The notes under the pieces were generated by a model. It did not search any database, was not told where the DNA came from, and worked only from the letters and a program-made list of their open reading frames with translations. A stretch of DNA of 64,000 nt from Actinocatenispora sp036503555 (lineage in GTDB: Bacteria > Actinomycetota > Actinomycetes > Mycobacteriales > Micromonosporaceae): assembly GCA_036503555.1 (NCBI GenBank), contig DASXWQ010000025.1, positions 1 through 64,000 of the forward strand. Reading direction: 5' to 3'. Below are positions 40,927 through 48,899 of this stretch, in pieces (the first letter of the stretch is position 1; every line of letters begins with the position of its first letter). A program made the position numbers and the translations under genes.

Positions 40927-43152
40927 GTGGCGCAGGCCGGTCGGGTGGGCACGACGTACGCCGACTCGGAGCCGTGGTGGCCGGAGCCGCCGCGGCCCCC
41001 GGCCGGCAGCCCGGACGTCATCCTCGTCGTCCTCGACGACGTCGGCTTCGGTACGCTCGGCTGCTTCGGCTCCGAGATCGCCACGCCAACGATGGATTCC
41101 CTTGCCCGGCAAGGCATCCGGTACACGAACTTTCACGTCACGCCGCTGTGCTCGCCGACCCGCGCGTCGCTGTTGACCGGCCGCAACCACCACGCGGTCG
41201 GCATGTCGCTGCTGTCCAACGCGGACAGCGGCTTCCCGAGCAAGCGCGGCACGATCACGCCGAACGCCGCGACCGTCGCGGAGGTGTTGAAGGACAACGG
41301 ATACAGCACCGCGGCGTACGGCAAGTGGCACCTGGCGCCGCTGGACCAGACGTCCAGCGTCGGGCCGTTCGACCAGTGGCCGCTGGCGCGCGGCTTCGAG
41401 CGCTACTACGGCTTCCTGGAAGGCATCTCCGACCAGTACCACCCGGAGCTGGTACAGGACAACCAACGCGTCGACCCGCCGAAGGGCCCGGACGACGGCT
41501 ACCACCTCACCGAGGACCTGGTCGACCACGCGATCGACTTCGTCTCCGACCAGAAGTCGCACGCCCCCGACAAGCCGTACTTCCTGTACCTGGCGCTGGG
41601 CACCGCGCACACCCCGCACCAGGCGCCGCGCGAGTACCTGGACCGGGTGCGCGGACGGTACGACCGGGGCTGGGACGCGGTGCGCGCCGAGCGGCACCGC
41701 CGGCAGCTCGACACCGGCGTCGTACCCGAGGGCACGGACCTCGCGCCCCGCAACGCCGGCGTCGAGGCGTGGGACGACCTGTCCGACGACGACAGGCTCG
41801 CCATGACGCGGATGCAGGAGGCGTTCGCGGCGATGGTGGAGCACACCGACGACCAGCTGGCGCGCCTCGTCGCGCATCTCGACGCCCTCGGCGTACGGGA
41901 GAACACGCTCGTCATCCTGATGTCCGACAACGGTGCCAGCCAGGAGGGCGGGCGCAACGGCACCACCAACACCATCGCGTACGAGAACGGCGACGAGGTG
42001 CCGACCGCGCGCAACCTCGCCGACCTCGACGAGATCGGCGGCCCGCGCAACCACAGCAACTACCCGTGGGGTTGGGCGCAGGCGGCGAACACGCCGCTCA
42101 AGCGGTACAAGCAGAACACCCACGCGGGCGGGGTACGCGCCCCGCTGGTCATCTCGTGGCCGGCGGGCGTGGACGAGCGCCACCACGGGACCCGCGACCA
42201 GTTCCACCACGTCATCGACGTGGCGCCGACGATCCTGGACATCGTCGGCGCGGCCATGCCCGAGGTACGCCTGGGTCGGCCGCAGCTGCCGGTGCACGGC
42301 ACGTCCATGCGGTACACGCTGTCCGAGCCGGCGGCGCCGTCCCACCGGCACACCCAGTACTTCGAGATGTACGGGCACCGGGCGATCTGGCACGACGGCT
42401 GGAAGGCCGTCGCGTACCACGAGCGCGGCACGTCCTACGACGACGACGCCTGGGAGCTGTACCACCTGGCGACCGACTTCTCCGAGTGCCACGACCTCGC
42501 CGCGGAACGCCCCGAGGTGCTGCAGAACCTGGTCGGGCGCTGGTGGTCGGAGGCCGAGCGGTACGACGTCTTCCCGCTCGACGACAGGAACTTCGCCGAG
42601 CGCGCCGCCCGGTACCACAGCGCCACGTCGCCGCGCCGCCGCCGCTCCTTCCGGTACCACCCGGGCATGAAACGGATGCCCGGCGGCTGCACGCCGCTCA
42701 TCTACGACCGGTCGTTCCGGATCGACGCGTACGTGCGGATGGCGGGGACCGATCAGGGCGTGCTGCTCGCGCAGGGCGACGTCTGCGGGGGACAGGTGCT
42801 CTACGTGCGGGGTGGCCGGCTGCACTACGAGTACAACCACCAGGGCACCCGGTACCGCGTGTCCGGCGCGCTGGGCGGAGCGGCGTCGTGCCTGTCGATG
42901 CGGTTCGAGCGGACCGGAACGCTGCGCGGGCGCGCCGTGCTGCTGAGCGACGGCGAGGTCGTGGGCGCGGGGGACGTGTCGTCGACGGCGCGGTACCTGA
43001 TCGGCTGGCAGGGGCTGACCGTCGGGGCGGACACGCTGTCGCCGGTGTCGTGGGACTACCCGGCCGGCTTCGCCTTCACCGGCACCCTGCGGTACGTCGA
43101 CCTCTTGTTGGGCGACGACGGCCCGCACGTGGACCACGAGACGATCGACTGA
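40927..43152 (+). CDS. Type I sulfatase (arylsulfatase-like)
   Basis: A 741-residue alkaline-phosphatase-superfamily sulfatase. ILVVLDDVGFGTLGCFGSEIATPTMDSLA holds the metal-binding Asp pair, and LCSPTRASLLTGR is the C-x-P-x-R motif whose Cys75 would become formylglycine. KWHLAP and GTAHTPHQAPREYL and LMSDNGAS contribute further active-site residues. The last 190 residues form a beta-rich extra domain. No signal peptide is seen, so it is cytoplasmic, matching import by the preceding MFS protein. GTG 40927 follows GAGGGAG by 6 bases; GTG 40912 overlapping the MFS stop is the alternative. Confidence 0.9.
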   Translation: MAQAGRVGTTYADSEPWWPEPPRPPAGSPDVILVVLDDVGFGTLGCFGSEIATPTMDSLARQGIRYTNFHVTPLCSPTRASLLTGRNHHAVGMSLLSNADSGFPSKRGTITPNAATVAEVLKDNGYSTAAYGKWHLAPLDQTSSVGPFDQWPLARGFERYYGFLEGISDQYHPELVQDNQRVDPPKGPDDGYHLTEDLVDHAIDFVSDQKSHAPDKPYFLYLALGTAHTPHQAPREYLDRVRGRYDRGWDAVRAERHRRQLDTGVVPEGTDLAPRNAGVEAWDDLSDDDRLAMTRMQEAFAAMVEHTDDQLARLVAHLDALGVRENTLVILMSDNGASQEGGRNGTTNTIAYENGDEVPTARNLADLDEIGGPRNHSNYPWGWAQAANTPLKRYKQNTHAGGVRAPLVISWPAGVDERHHGTRDQFHHVIDVAPTILDIVGAAMPEVRLGRPQLPVHGTSMRYTLSEPAAPSHRHTQYFEMYGHRAIWHDGWKAVAYHERGTSYDDDAWELYHLATDFSECHDLAAERPEVLQNLVGRWWSEAERYDVFPLDDRNFAERAARYHSATSPRRRRSFRYHPGMKRMPGGCTPLIYDRSFRIDAYVRMAGTDQGVLLAQGDVCGGQVLYVRGGRLHYEYNHQGTRYRVSGALGGAASCLSMRFERTGTLRGRAVLLSDGEVVGAGDVSSTARYLIGWQGLTVGADTLSPVSWDYPAGFAFTGTLRYVDLLLGDDGPHVDHETID

Positions 43153-43170
43153 CGCCGGCCTCCTCGATGC

Positions 43171-43216
43171 TTGACGCAACCGTTCGGTTGCCATAAAGTG
43201 GCAACCGAACGGTTGC
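43171..43216 (+). promoter_or_regulatory. Promoter embedded in a twin palindromic ArsR operator
   Basis: TTGACG (43171-43176), a 17-bp spacer and TAAAGT (43194-43199) form a near-ideal promoter. A perfect 17-bp inverted repeat flanks the -10: arms 43176-43192 and 43200-43216. Each arm is itself a palindrome of the form GCAACCGttCGGTTGC. Two repressor dimers would therefore straddle the -10. The ArsR gene downstream is the expected regulator. Confidence 0.85.
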
Positions 43217-43232
43217 TATATGAGGAGGCATC

Positions 43233-43664
43233 ATGGGTTTCCCGGACCGCATCGAACGGACCACGGACATCGCGCACCCGCCCGCACGGGTGTGGACGGC
43301 GCTCACCACGGCCGAGGGCCTGGCGAGCTGGTTCGGCAACGAGGCCGGCATCGACCTGCGCCCCGGCGGCACCGCCTGGATGAAATGGACCGACGGGCCG
43401 ACCGCGGACATGCGCGTCGAACGGGTCGAGGAGCCGACCGTCTTCGGCTTCACCTGGCACATCAACGGCCTGCCCGACGAGGACCCGCGCCGGACGTACG
43501 TCGAGTTCACGCTCGAACCGACCGACACCGGCACCCGGCTCACCGTCGTCGAATCCGGCTTCGCGCAGCTGCCCGACGACGCGTACGAGAAGGCGTACGG
43601 GGGGAACGTCGACGGCTGGGCGAGCGAGCTCGGCGAGCTGGTCGCCCACCTCGATGCCGCCTGA
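43233..43664 (+). CDS. SRPBCC (AHSA1-type) protein
   Basis: 143 residues with the START/Bet v1-like fold: RTTDIAHPPARVWTALTTAEGLASWFGNEAGIDLRPGGTAWMKWTDG and a long C-terminal helix after DDAYEKAYGGNVDGWASELGELVAHL. AHSA1 proteins in bacteria are commonly encoded directly before an ArsR-type repressor, as here, and may bind hydrophobic ligands. ATG 43233 follows GAGGAGG by 5 bases. The next gene overlaps it by 11 bases. Confidence 0.87.
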   Translation: MGFPDRIERTTDIAHPPARVWTALTTAEGLASWFGNEAGIDLRPGGTAWMKWTDGPTADMRVERVEEPTVFGFTWHINGLPDEDPRRTYVEFTLEPTDTGTRLTVVESGFAQLPDDAYEKAYGGNVDGWASELGELVAHLDAA

Positions 43665-44091
43665 CGGTGGGCCGGCGCGGTCCGGAGCCGGCTCGGGGCG
43701 GTCCGGCGCCGGGTCCGCGCACCCCGGCCGGTCCGCGCCGGCCGGGGCGATGCCGGCGGACGCCGAGGCCGTCGCCGAACAGGTCTTCGTCGCCCTCGCC
43801 GACCCGAGCCGGCGCGCCCTGCTGGCCGCGCTCGCCGCGGGCGGCCCGGCCACGGCGACCGACCTGGCCGCCCGGCTGCCCATCACCCGGCAGGCGATCG
43901 CCAAGCATATGGCTCTGTTGACCGAGACCGGCCTCGTCACGGCCGAGCCGGGCGAGCGGCGCCGGGTACGCTACCGGCTCCGCTCGGCGCCGATGCGGGT
44001 GGCGCAGCAGTTCCTCGCCGCCCTGGCCCGCGACTGGGACGGCCCCCTCGACGCCCTCAAGAACCACCTCGACCGCCCACCCACCATCTGA
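43654..44091 (+). CDS. ArsR-family repressor paired with the AHSA1 protein
   Basis: 145 residues. A Gly/Ser/Pro-rich stretch of about 30 residues precedes the winged helix (FVALADPSRRALLAALAAGGPATATDLAARLPITRQAIAKHMALLTETGLVTAEPGERRRVRYRL). No metal-site cysteines are evident, as usual for the AHSA1-linked group. ATG 43654 overlaps the upstream gene; ATG 43750 (MPADAEAVAEQV) may be the true start, since the intervening residues look like read-through. Likely autorepresses through the twin palindromes at 43176-43216. Confidence 0.82.
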   Translation: MPPDGGPARSGAGSGRSGAGSAHPGRSAPAGAMPADAEAVAEQVFVALADPSRRALLAALAAGGPATATDLAARLPITRQAIAKHMALLTETGLVTAEPGERRRVRYRLRSAPMRVAQQFLAALARDWDGPLDALKNHLDRPPTI

Positions 44092-44101
44092 GCCGGGTGG
44101 G

Positions 44102-45154
44102 TCAGCGGGGGGAGGAGGATTCCCGTACGACGAGCTTCGGGGTGATGAGGCGGTGGGTGCGGGAATCCTTGGTGCCGCGCAGGAGTACGTCGACGGCGGT
44201 GGTGCCGAGGTCCGCGGCGGGCAGTTCGACGGAGGACAGTGACGGCGTGAGGAACCCGGCGTACGGGTGGTCGCCGTAGCCGACGACGAGGAGGTCGTCG
44301 GGCACGCGTACGCCGTGCTCGGCGAGGGCCCGGGTGAGGGCGAGGGCGAAGTAGTCGTTGCCGGCGACGACGGCGTCGGGCAGGGTGCCGCCGGCGATGA
44401 GGTCCCGGCTCACCCGGTACGCCTCCTCGGCCTGCCACGGCAGGGTCATCGAGTCGCGCCGCCGGGTCGGTACCGAGATGATGCGGGCGGTGGCCGGATC
44501 CGGCGCCAGTTCGGCGATCGCGCGGCGGTAGCCGTCGACGCGCTGCCGGATGGTGCTGATCGGCAGGTCCTCTTCGAGGGACCAGACGACGTTGGCGCCG
44601 GCGCGCAGCACGTGTGCGGTCGCGTCGTACGCGCCGCGTTCGTTGTCGATGCCGACGAAGTCGACGTCGAGGCCGGGCAGCTCGCGGTTGACGAACACCA
44701 GGTCGACGCCGGTGCCGAGCAGCCGCTCCCAGTGCCCCGTCTCGGCCTGCACGGGTACGACGATCGCGCAGTCGACGCCGGAGCGGATCAGCGACTCGGC
44801 CGCCATCCGCTCCGACTCCGGGCTCTCCTCGCTCGCGAGCAGCACCAGCGTGTACCCGAGGGCGCGGCAGCGGAGCTCGATCGCGGAGATGAGCCCCGCG
44901 TACAGCGGGTTGGAGGGGTTGGTGATGACCAGGCCGACGGTCCGGGTGGAGCCGAGCACGAGGGACCGCGCCTGTGTGTTCGGCACGTATCCCAGGCGCT
45001 CGGCCTCGGCCCGGATGCGGTCGCGGGTGACCGGGTTGATGTCGTCCTTGCCGTTGAGCGCCCGGGACACCGTGTTGACCGAATAGCCGACGGCGTCGGC
45101 GATGTCCGACAGCCGGACCCGGCGACGCGGCGCCGGCGTCACGCCAGCGGCCAT
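44102..45154 (-). CDS. LacI-family regulator
   Basis: 350 residues. HTH at the N-terminus (VRLSDIADAVGYSVNTVSRALNGKDDINPVTRDRIRAEAERLGYVPNTQARSL) followed by a periplasmic-binding-like sugar sensor domain (TVGLVITNPSNPLYAGLISAIE; GVDLVFVNRELPGLDVDFVGIDNERG). ATG 45154 has AGGAG 6 bases upstream; ATG 45157 and 45172 (overlapping the upstream stop) are alternatives. Last gene of the leftward operon that also encodes a binding protein and phosphatases. Its likely operator is the perfect 26-bp palindrome at 49679-49704. Confidence 0.88.
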   Translation of the reverse strand: MAAGVTPAPRRRVRLSDIADAVGYSVNTVSRALNGKDDINPVTRDRIRAEAERLGYVPNTQARSLVLGSTRTVGLVITNPSNPLYAGLISAIELRCRALGYTLVLLASEESPESERMAAESLIRSGVDCAIVVPVQAETGHWERLLGTGVDLVFVNRELPGLDVDFVGIDNERGAYDATAHVLRAGANVVWSLEEDLPISTIRQRVDGYRRAIAELAPDPATARIISVPTRRRDSMTLPWQAEEAYRVSRDLIAGGTLPDAVVAGNDYFALALTRALAEHGVRVPDDLLVVGYGDHPYAGFLTPSLSSVELPAADLGTTAVDVLLRGTKDSRTHRLITPKLVVRESSSPR

Positions 45155-45168
45155 CATCAACTCCTGCG

Positions 45169-45522
45169 TCATTCCTTGGCGACGAGATAGATCCGGAGCC
45201 GCGGGCCCTGTTCCGGGCCCGAGCCGGCGCCGTGCACCTCGCCGCGCAGCCGTAACCATCCGCCGAACTCGCGAACTCGCCACGTCACCATACCGGCGGC
45301 CGTGGTGGCCATCTCCACCGGCGCGGTGTCGTCGGCGTCGGCCCAGGTGAGTCCGTCCGGGGACAGCTGGGTGGTGAGCGTCGCGGTGGTGCCGGGGGCG
45401 CCGTCGACGGTCTGGACGAAGAACCGTGCCTCGCCGGCCCACGCCACCTCGTACGGCTCGGTGGCGAACTCGCCGGTGAACGTCTCGCCGCGTTCCAGCA
45501 CCGCGGTCTGTGCGTGCCGCAT
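45169..45522 (-). CDS. Small protein of unknown function, probably rich in beta-strand
   Basis: 117 residues from ATG 45522 (MRHAQTAVLERGETFTGEF), ending in LRIYLVAKE. The sequence alternates short hydrophobic strands with charged turns (WAGEARFFVQTVDGAPGTTATLTTQLSPDGLTWADADD), suggesting a beta-sandwich, perhaps carbohydrate-binding. It lies 5 bases downstream of another unknown protein gene and overlaps the LacI gene start region by ATGA, so it is part of that operon. No family was recognised; the reading frame differs from a longer overlapping frame that I reject. Confidence 0.65.
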   Translation of the reverse strand: MRHAQTAVLERGETFTGEFATEPYEVAWAGEARFFVQTVDGAPGTTATLTTQLSPDGLTWADADDTAPVEMATTAAGMVTWRVREFGGWLRLRGEVHGAGSGPEQGPRLRIYLVAKE

Positions 45523-45527
45523 CTGCC

Positions 45528-46490
45528 CTACCAATCCACGGAGACGAGTACGGAGTCGAGGTACAGGAAGTTCCGCACCCCGGAGTGGGTACGCACGCTG
45601 AAGTAGAAGTTCAGCAGGTTCTCCAGCGAGTCGTACCGCTCGGAGTAGACCGGGACGGGTACGTCGCTCAGGTCGAGAACGGTGTCGTTGACCTGGAGTT
45701 CGACGTTGCGCCGGGCGTCGGTGTCGATCAGCCAACGCAGGTAGTGCCAGTTGACCTTCGTCGGCACCTCGTTGAAGCACATGCCCATCGGGTCGGACGC
45801 GGCGTGCCAGTCGGCCGGGTCGGGCGCGGTGAAGTCCGCGCCGTACGTCAGCTTCGCCTTGCCCTCCAGGTGTTCCCGCGGCGTCGGCTCCGGTACGACG
45901 GGGTACACCCAGCGCTGGTCGAGCTTGTTGTCGACGGTGGTGTTCCGGTACCGCATGACGGTGTGGTAGCGCATGCCGCCGTCGCCGCAGATGTCCGTGG
46001 CGACGGTGAACGCGCCGAACTGCGCCTCGCTGGGGTGCAGGTTGCCGTCCCAGGTGATGCCGCCGAAGCTGTTGTTCGACGCGTCGCCGCCGAGCGTCGC
46101 CTCCGCCTTGTACGTGAAGTACGTTTCGAGCTGCACGAGTCCCTTGCGCGCCATGGTGAGCCGGCGGATCGCGACCGCGGTGTGCCCGACGTACGGCCGG
46201 GTCGCGAGCTTCAACGCGTACGTCCCGGTCAGCGCGCCGTGCGTGCCGGTGTCGAAGAACGTGCAGTTCGACAGCTGCGGCGGGCGGAAGTCCCGCATGT
46301 GGTCGTCCACTGTGGACAGGTTGCCGTTGCCGTCGTAGTTGCCGATCAGCTCGGTCCACCCGTTGGTGCCCGCGTTGAAGTCGTCGTACGTCAGGATGCG
46401 CGGCAGCGGACTGAACCGCGACAGCGTGGGATGTGCGGCGAGCATCCCGCGCCGTACTGCCTCCCCGGTGTCTCCCAGGTCAACGGACAC
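45528..46490 (-). CDS. Conserved protein of unknown function (DUF6772-like, from memory)
   Basis: 320 residues from GTG 46490, which has AAAGGA 7 bases upstream. No signal peptide and no catalytic motif that I recognise. The sequence is rich in aromatic and Asn/Asp residues with strand-turn patterns (YDDFNAGTNGWTELIGNYDGNGNLS; YALKLATRPYVGHTAVAIRRLTM), like concanavalin-type jelly rolls that bind glycans. I recall such proteins as DUF6772 and found next to LacI regulators, but cannot verify it. Operon neighbours are a binding lipoprotein, phosphatases and LacI, pointing to a sugar-related pathway. An STVD palindrome lies inside. Confidence 0.65.
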   Translation of the reverse strand: MSVDLGDTGEAVRRGMLAAHPTLSRFSPLPRILTYDDFNAGTNGWTELIGNYDGNGNLSTVDDHMRDFRPPQLSNCTFFDTGTHGALTGTYALKLATRPYVGHTAVAIRRLTMARKGLVQLETYFTYKAEATLGGDASNNSFGGITWDGNLHPSEAQFGAFTVATDICGDGGMRYHTVMRYRNTTVDNKLDQRWVYPVVPEPTPREHLEGKAKLTYGADFTAPDPADWHAASDPMGMCFNEVPTKVNWHYLRWLIDTDARRNVELQVNDTVLDLSDVPVPVYSERYDSLENLLNFYFSVRTHSGVRNFLYLDSVLVSVDW

Positions 46491-46547
46491 GCGTGGTTCC
46501 TTTCGTTTGCGTATGTACCAGATGGGACGCTAGTGCGGCCGGATGTG

Positions 46548-46597
46548 GCGCGGCAACGGCGGTTGCGCCAGGCGCAATACCGGAACCGTTGCCGCGC
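46548..46597. promoter_or_regulatory. Nested inverted repeats before the leftward unknown genes
   Basis: Perfect 12-bp arms GCGCGGCAACGG (46548-46559) and its complement (46586-46597) enclose a second palindrome, TTGCGCCAGGCGCAA (46563-46577). On the minus strand a TTGCCG...TAGCGT promoter candidate overlaps the downstream arm. It could act as operator or as an attenuating hairpin between the lipoprotein gene and the unknown genes. Confidence 0.5.
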
Positions 46598-46608
46598 CTC
46601 ACGTTCCG

Positions 46609-48108
46609 TCAGCCGGTGAGCGTCGCGGACACGAACGACTGGCGGCCAGCCGGGTCGACGGTCAACCCGCGCACACCCTTCCGGTACGCCAGGTCGACGG
46701 TGAAGTCGGCGGGGAAGATGCCGACCGCGTCGTCCCACATGATCTGTGCCGCCTTGCGGTACAGGGAGATCCGCTCGTCCGGGTCGAGCGACGCCTTCGC
46801 CTGGGCGAGGGTCTTGTCGAGCTCCTTGTTGCAGTAGCCCATCCGCTTCGCCGCGCAGGTGTAGAGCCGGCCGAGCGTGTAGTCGGCGTCGCCGGTGGCC
46901 ACGGTGTTGCCCTGGAGGTTCATGTTCCAGTTGAGCTTGTTCAGGTCGTTGAGCCAGACCGCCCGCTCCTTCGGCTGCGGCGTGACCTTCACGCCGACCT
47001 TCGCCCAGTACGAGATGAACGCCTGCGCCAGCGCGTTCTGCGGGGTGTCGTCGGAGCTGGCCCACTGCATCGTGGTGCTGAACCCGTGCGGGTAACCCGC
47101 CTCGGCGAGCAGCTTCTTCGCCTTCGCCGCGTCGTACGGGTACGGCGTCAGCTGCGGCGCGCCGAACACGGGCTGCGGTATCGGCGCCTGCGCGAGTTTC
47201 GCGGTCGGGCCGTACAGGTCGGAGACGACCTGCTTCACGTCGACGGCGTACCAGAGGGCCTGGCGGACGCGGGGGTCGTCGAACGGCTTGCGCGAGGAGT
47301 TGAACCACACGAACTCGTAGCTGTACCCGGGCGTCGTGGTGTACGTGACGCCGGACAGGTCCTTGACCTGCGAGACGGAGTCGGCGCCGATCCCGTTCGT
47401 CACGTCGACCTCACCGGTGGACAGCGCGGTGATCCGGGCCGACTCCTCCGGGATGTTGAGGTAGGTGATGGTCGGGATGGACGGCTTGGTTCCCCAGTAC
47501 TTCGGGTTCTTCTTGAGGACCAGCTGCTTGTCCGGCGACCAGTCCGACACCGTGTACGGCCCGGTCCCCACCGGCTTCTTCCAGTACGCCTCGGTGCCGA
47601 CCTTGCCGGCCTCGCCGATCGGCAGCAGGCTCATGGTGGCGAGCATCGTGCCGAGCGGCTGCTTCGTGGTGACGGTGACGGTGTGGGCGTCGGTCGCGGT
47701 GACGGCCTTGACCGGCTCCCAGAGCGGCGCCAGCGAGGCACCTCCCTTGATCATCGCGGTCGCGGAGTCGGCGACGTCCTGGGCGGTCAGCGCCTTGCCG
47801 TCGCTGAAGGTCACCTTGTCCCGCAGCGTGAACACCCACGTGGTGTCGTCGGGGCGGGTCCACTTCGTGGCGAGCTTCGGCGCGTAGTCGTTGCCCTGCT
47901 TGACGACGAGTGGTTCCAGGATGTGTTGCACCGGTCCCTGCACCGCGGCCTCCGCCGGGTACTGGTCGATGTCGAGCGACACCGGGAAGGTCGCCGGCGC
48001 GACCTTCAGCCCGCGCGACGCGTTCTGCGCGGATTCCGTTGCGCCGCAAGCGGATGCGGTCAGTGCGCCGACGACGACGAGGGTCACCGCGACGGTTCGT
48101 CTTCTCAC
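46609..48108 (-). CDS. ABC-transporter solute-binding lipoprotein, family 5
   Basis: 499 residues. Signal peptide with lipobox ASAC (lipidated Cys21). The family 5 (OppA/DppA) fold is marked by APKLATKWTRPDDTTWVFTLRDKVTFSDGKALTAQDVADS near residue 75 and by GTGPYTVSDWSPDKQLVLKKNPKYWG. Family 5 proteins bind peptides, nickel, opines or oligosaccharides. GTG 48108 has GGAGG 7 bases upstream and overlaps the preceding gene by GTGA. The matching permeases and ATPases are in the divergent operon starting at 49771. Confidence 0.9.
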   Translation of the reverse strand: MRRRTVAVTLVVVGALTASACGATESAQNASRGLKVAPATFPVSLDIDQYPAEAAVQGPVQHILEPLVVKQGNDYAPKLATKWTRPDDTTWVFTLRDKVTFSDGKALTAQDVADSATAMIKGGASLAPLWEPVKAVTATDAHTVTVTTKQPLGTMLATMSLLPIGEAGKVGTEAYWKKPVGTGPYTVSDWSPDKQLVLKKNPKYWGTKPSIPTITYLNIPEESARITALSTGEVDVTNGIGADSVSQVKDLSGVTYTTTPGYSYEFVWFNSSRKPFDDPRVRQALWYAVDVKQVVSDLYGPTAKLAQAPIPQPVFGAPQLTPYPYDAAKAKKLLAEAGYPHGFSTTMQWASSDDTPQNALAQAFISYWAKVGVKVTPQPKERAVWLNDLNKLNWNMNLQGNTVATGDADYTLGRLYTCAAKRMGYCNKELDKTLAQAKASLDPDERISLYRKAAQIMWDDAVGIFPADFTVDLAYRKGVRGLTVDPAGRQSFVSATLTG

Positions 48109-48899
48109 CGTTGTTCCTCCGGTCGATGTGCGGGGAAGCCGTACGCGCAGAGCACCGGCTTGTGGTCGGACGGCGCGACGCCGTCCGCGAAGTACTCGAC
48201 GACCTCGGCGGTCCGCGGCCGCAGCGGCCCGCGGAAGTACTGCCAGTCGATCGCCTTCTGCGTGGTCTGTACGCCCGGCTGGCGCGGCGGCTGCGCCAGC
48301 GCCAGCGGGTACACGGGGTGCGTGACGGGGCTGACGGTGCCGAGCCAGCCGAACGGCTCGGCGTACCCCGCGTCCTGGAACGTCCACAGTGGACGCGCGT
48401 AGTCGTTGACGTCGGAGCAGAACAGGACGGCGGTGTCCGGGTCGGGGGCGAGATGGGCGAGGGCGGCGACGATCGCGCGGGACTGTTCGACCCGGGGGCT
48501 GCGGTCGTCGGCGATCTCACGGGGATGTCCGGGCCAGGTCAGGTGCGCCGTCGCGAACACCAGGTCCGGTGCGTCGGGCCGGCGCAGGCGTACCCAGAAC
48601 AGGCGCGCGTGTTCCGACCAGATGCCGACGTCCTCGGCACCGTGCCCGGCGTACGCGAACTCGGATCGTCGCCACCACAGGTTGCTGCGGGTGGCCCAGC
48701 CGGGGAAGTCGTCGCGTACCCGGTCGTGGTCGGGCAGGGCCGCGTCGACGGTGTCCCGGGACACCGGGTGCAGTTCCTGCGTGGCGAGCAGGTCCGGCTC
48801 GCGCAGCCGCAGCATCTGCGTGAGCGCCGGCATCCGGTCCTCGACGCGCCACGCGCCCCACAGGTTGTACGTCATCGCCGTGAACGTCAGCGCGGTCAT
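48105..48899 (-). CDS. Endonuclease/exonuclease/phosphatase-family hydrolase
   Basis: 264 residues of the DNase I-like metal-dependent phosphodiesterase superfamily. AMTYNLWGA (metal Asn), LATQELHP (metal Glu), FATAHLTWPGHP (His), LFCSDVNDY (Asp-x-Asn) and PSDHKPV (catalytic Asp-His) are all present in order, so it should be active. Members cleave nucleic acids, sphingomyelin or inositol phosphates. No export signal: it acts in the cytoplasm. ATG 48899 overlaps the stop of the histidine phosphatase gene. The operon suggests processing of an imported phosphoester. Confidence 0.85.
   Translation of the reverse strand: MTALTFTAMTYNLWGAWRVEDRMPALTQMLRLREPDLLATQELHPVSRDTVDAALPDHDRVRDDFPGWATRSNLWWRRSEFAYAGHGAEDVGIWSEHARLFWVRLRRPDAPDLVFATAHLTWPGHPREIADDRSPRVEQSRAIVAALAHLAPDPDTAVLFCSDVNDYARPLWTFQDAGYAEPFGWLGTVSPVTHPVYPLALAQPPRQPGVQTTQKAIDWQYFRGPLRPRTAEVVEYFADGVAPSDHKPVLCAYGFPAHRPEEQR

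Noticed and set aside
39517..43152. A 1211-codon frame covering MFS and sulfatase genes
   Set aside because: Its first 460 codons are an Arg-rich shadow of the MFS gene; only the sulfatase part is real.
45169..46359. A 396-codon leftward frame
   Set aside because: Its first two thirds are a shadow of the 320-residue gene; the genuine protein is the 117-residue end from ATG 45522.
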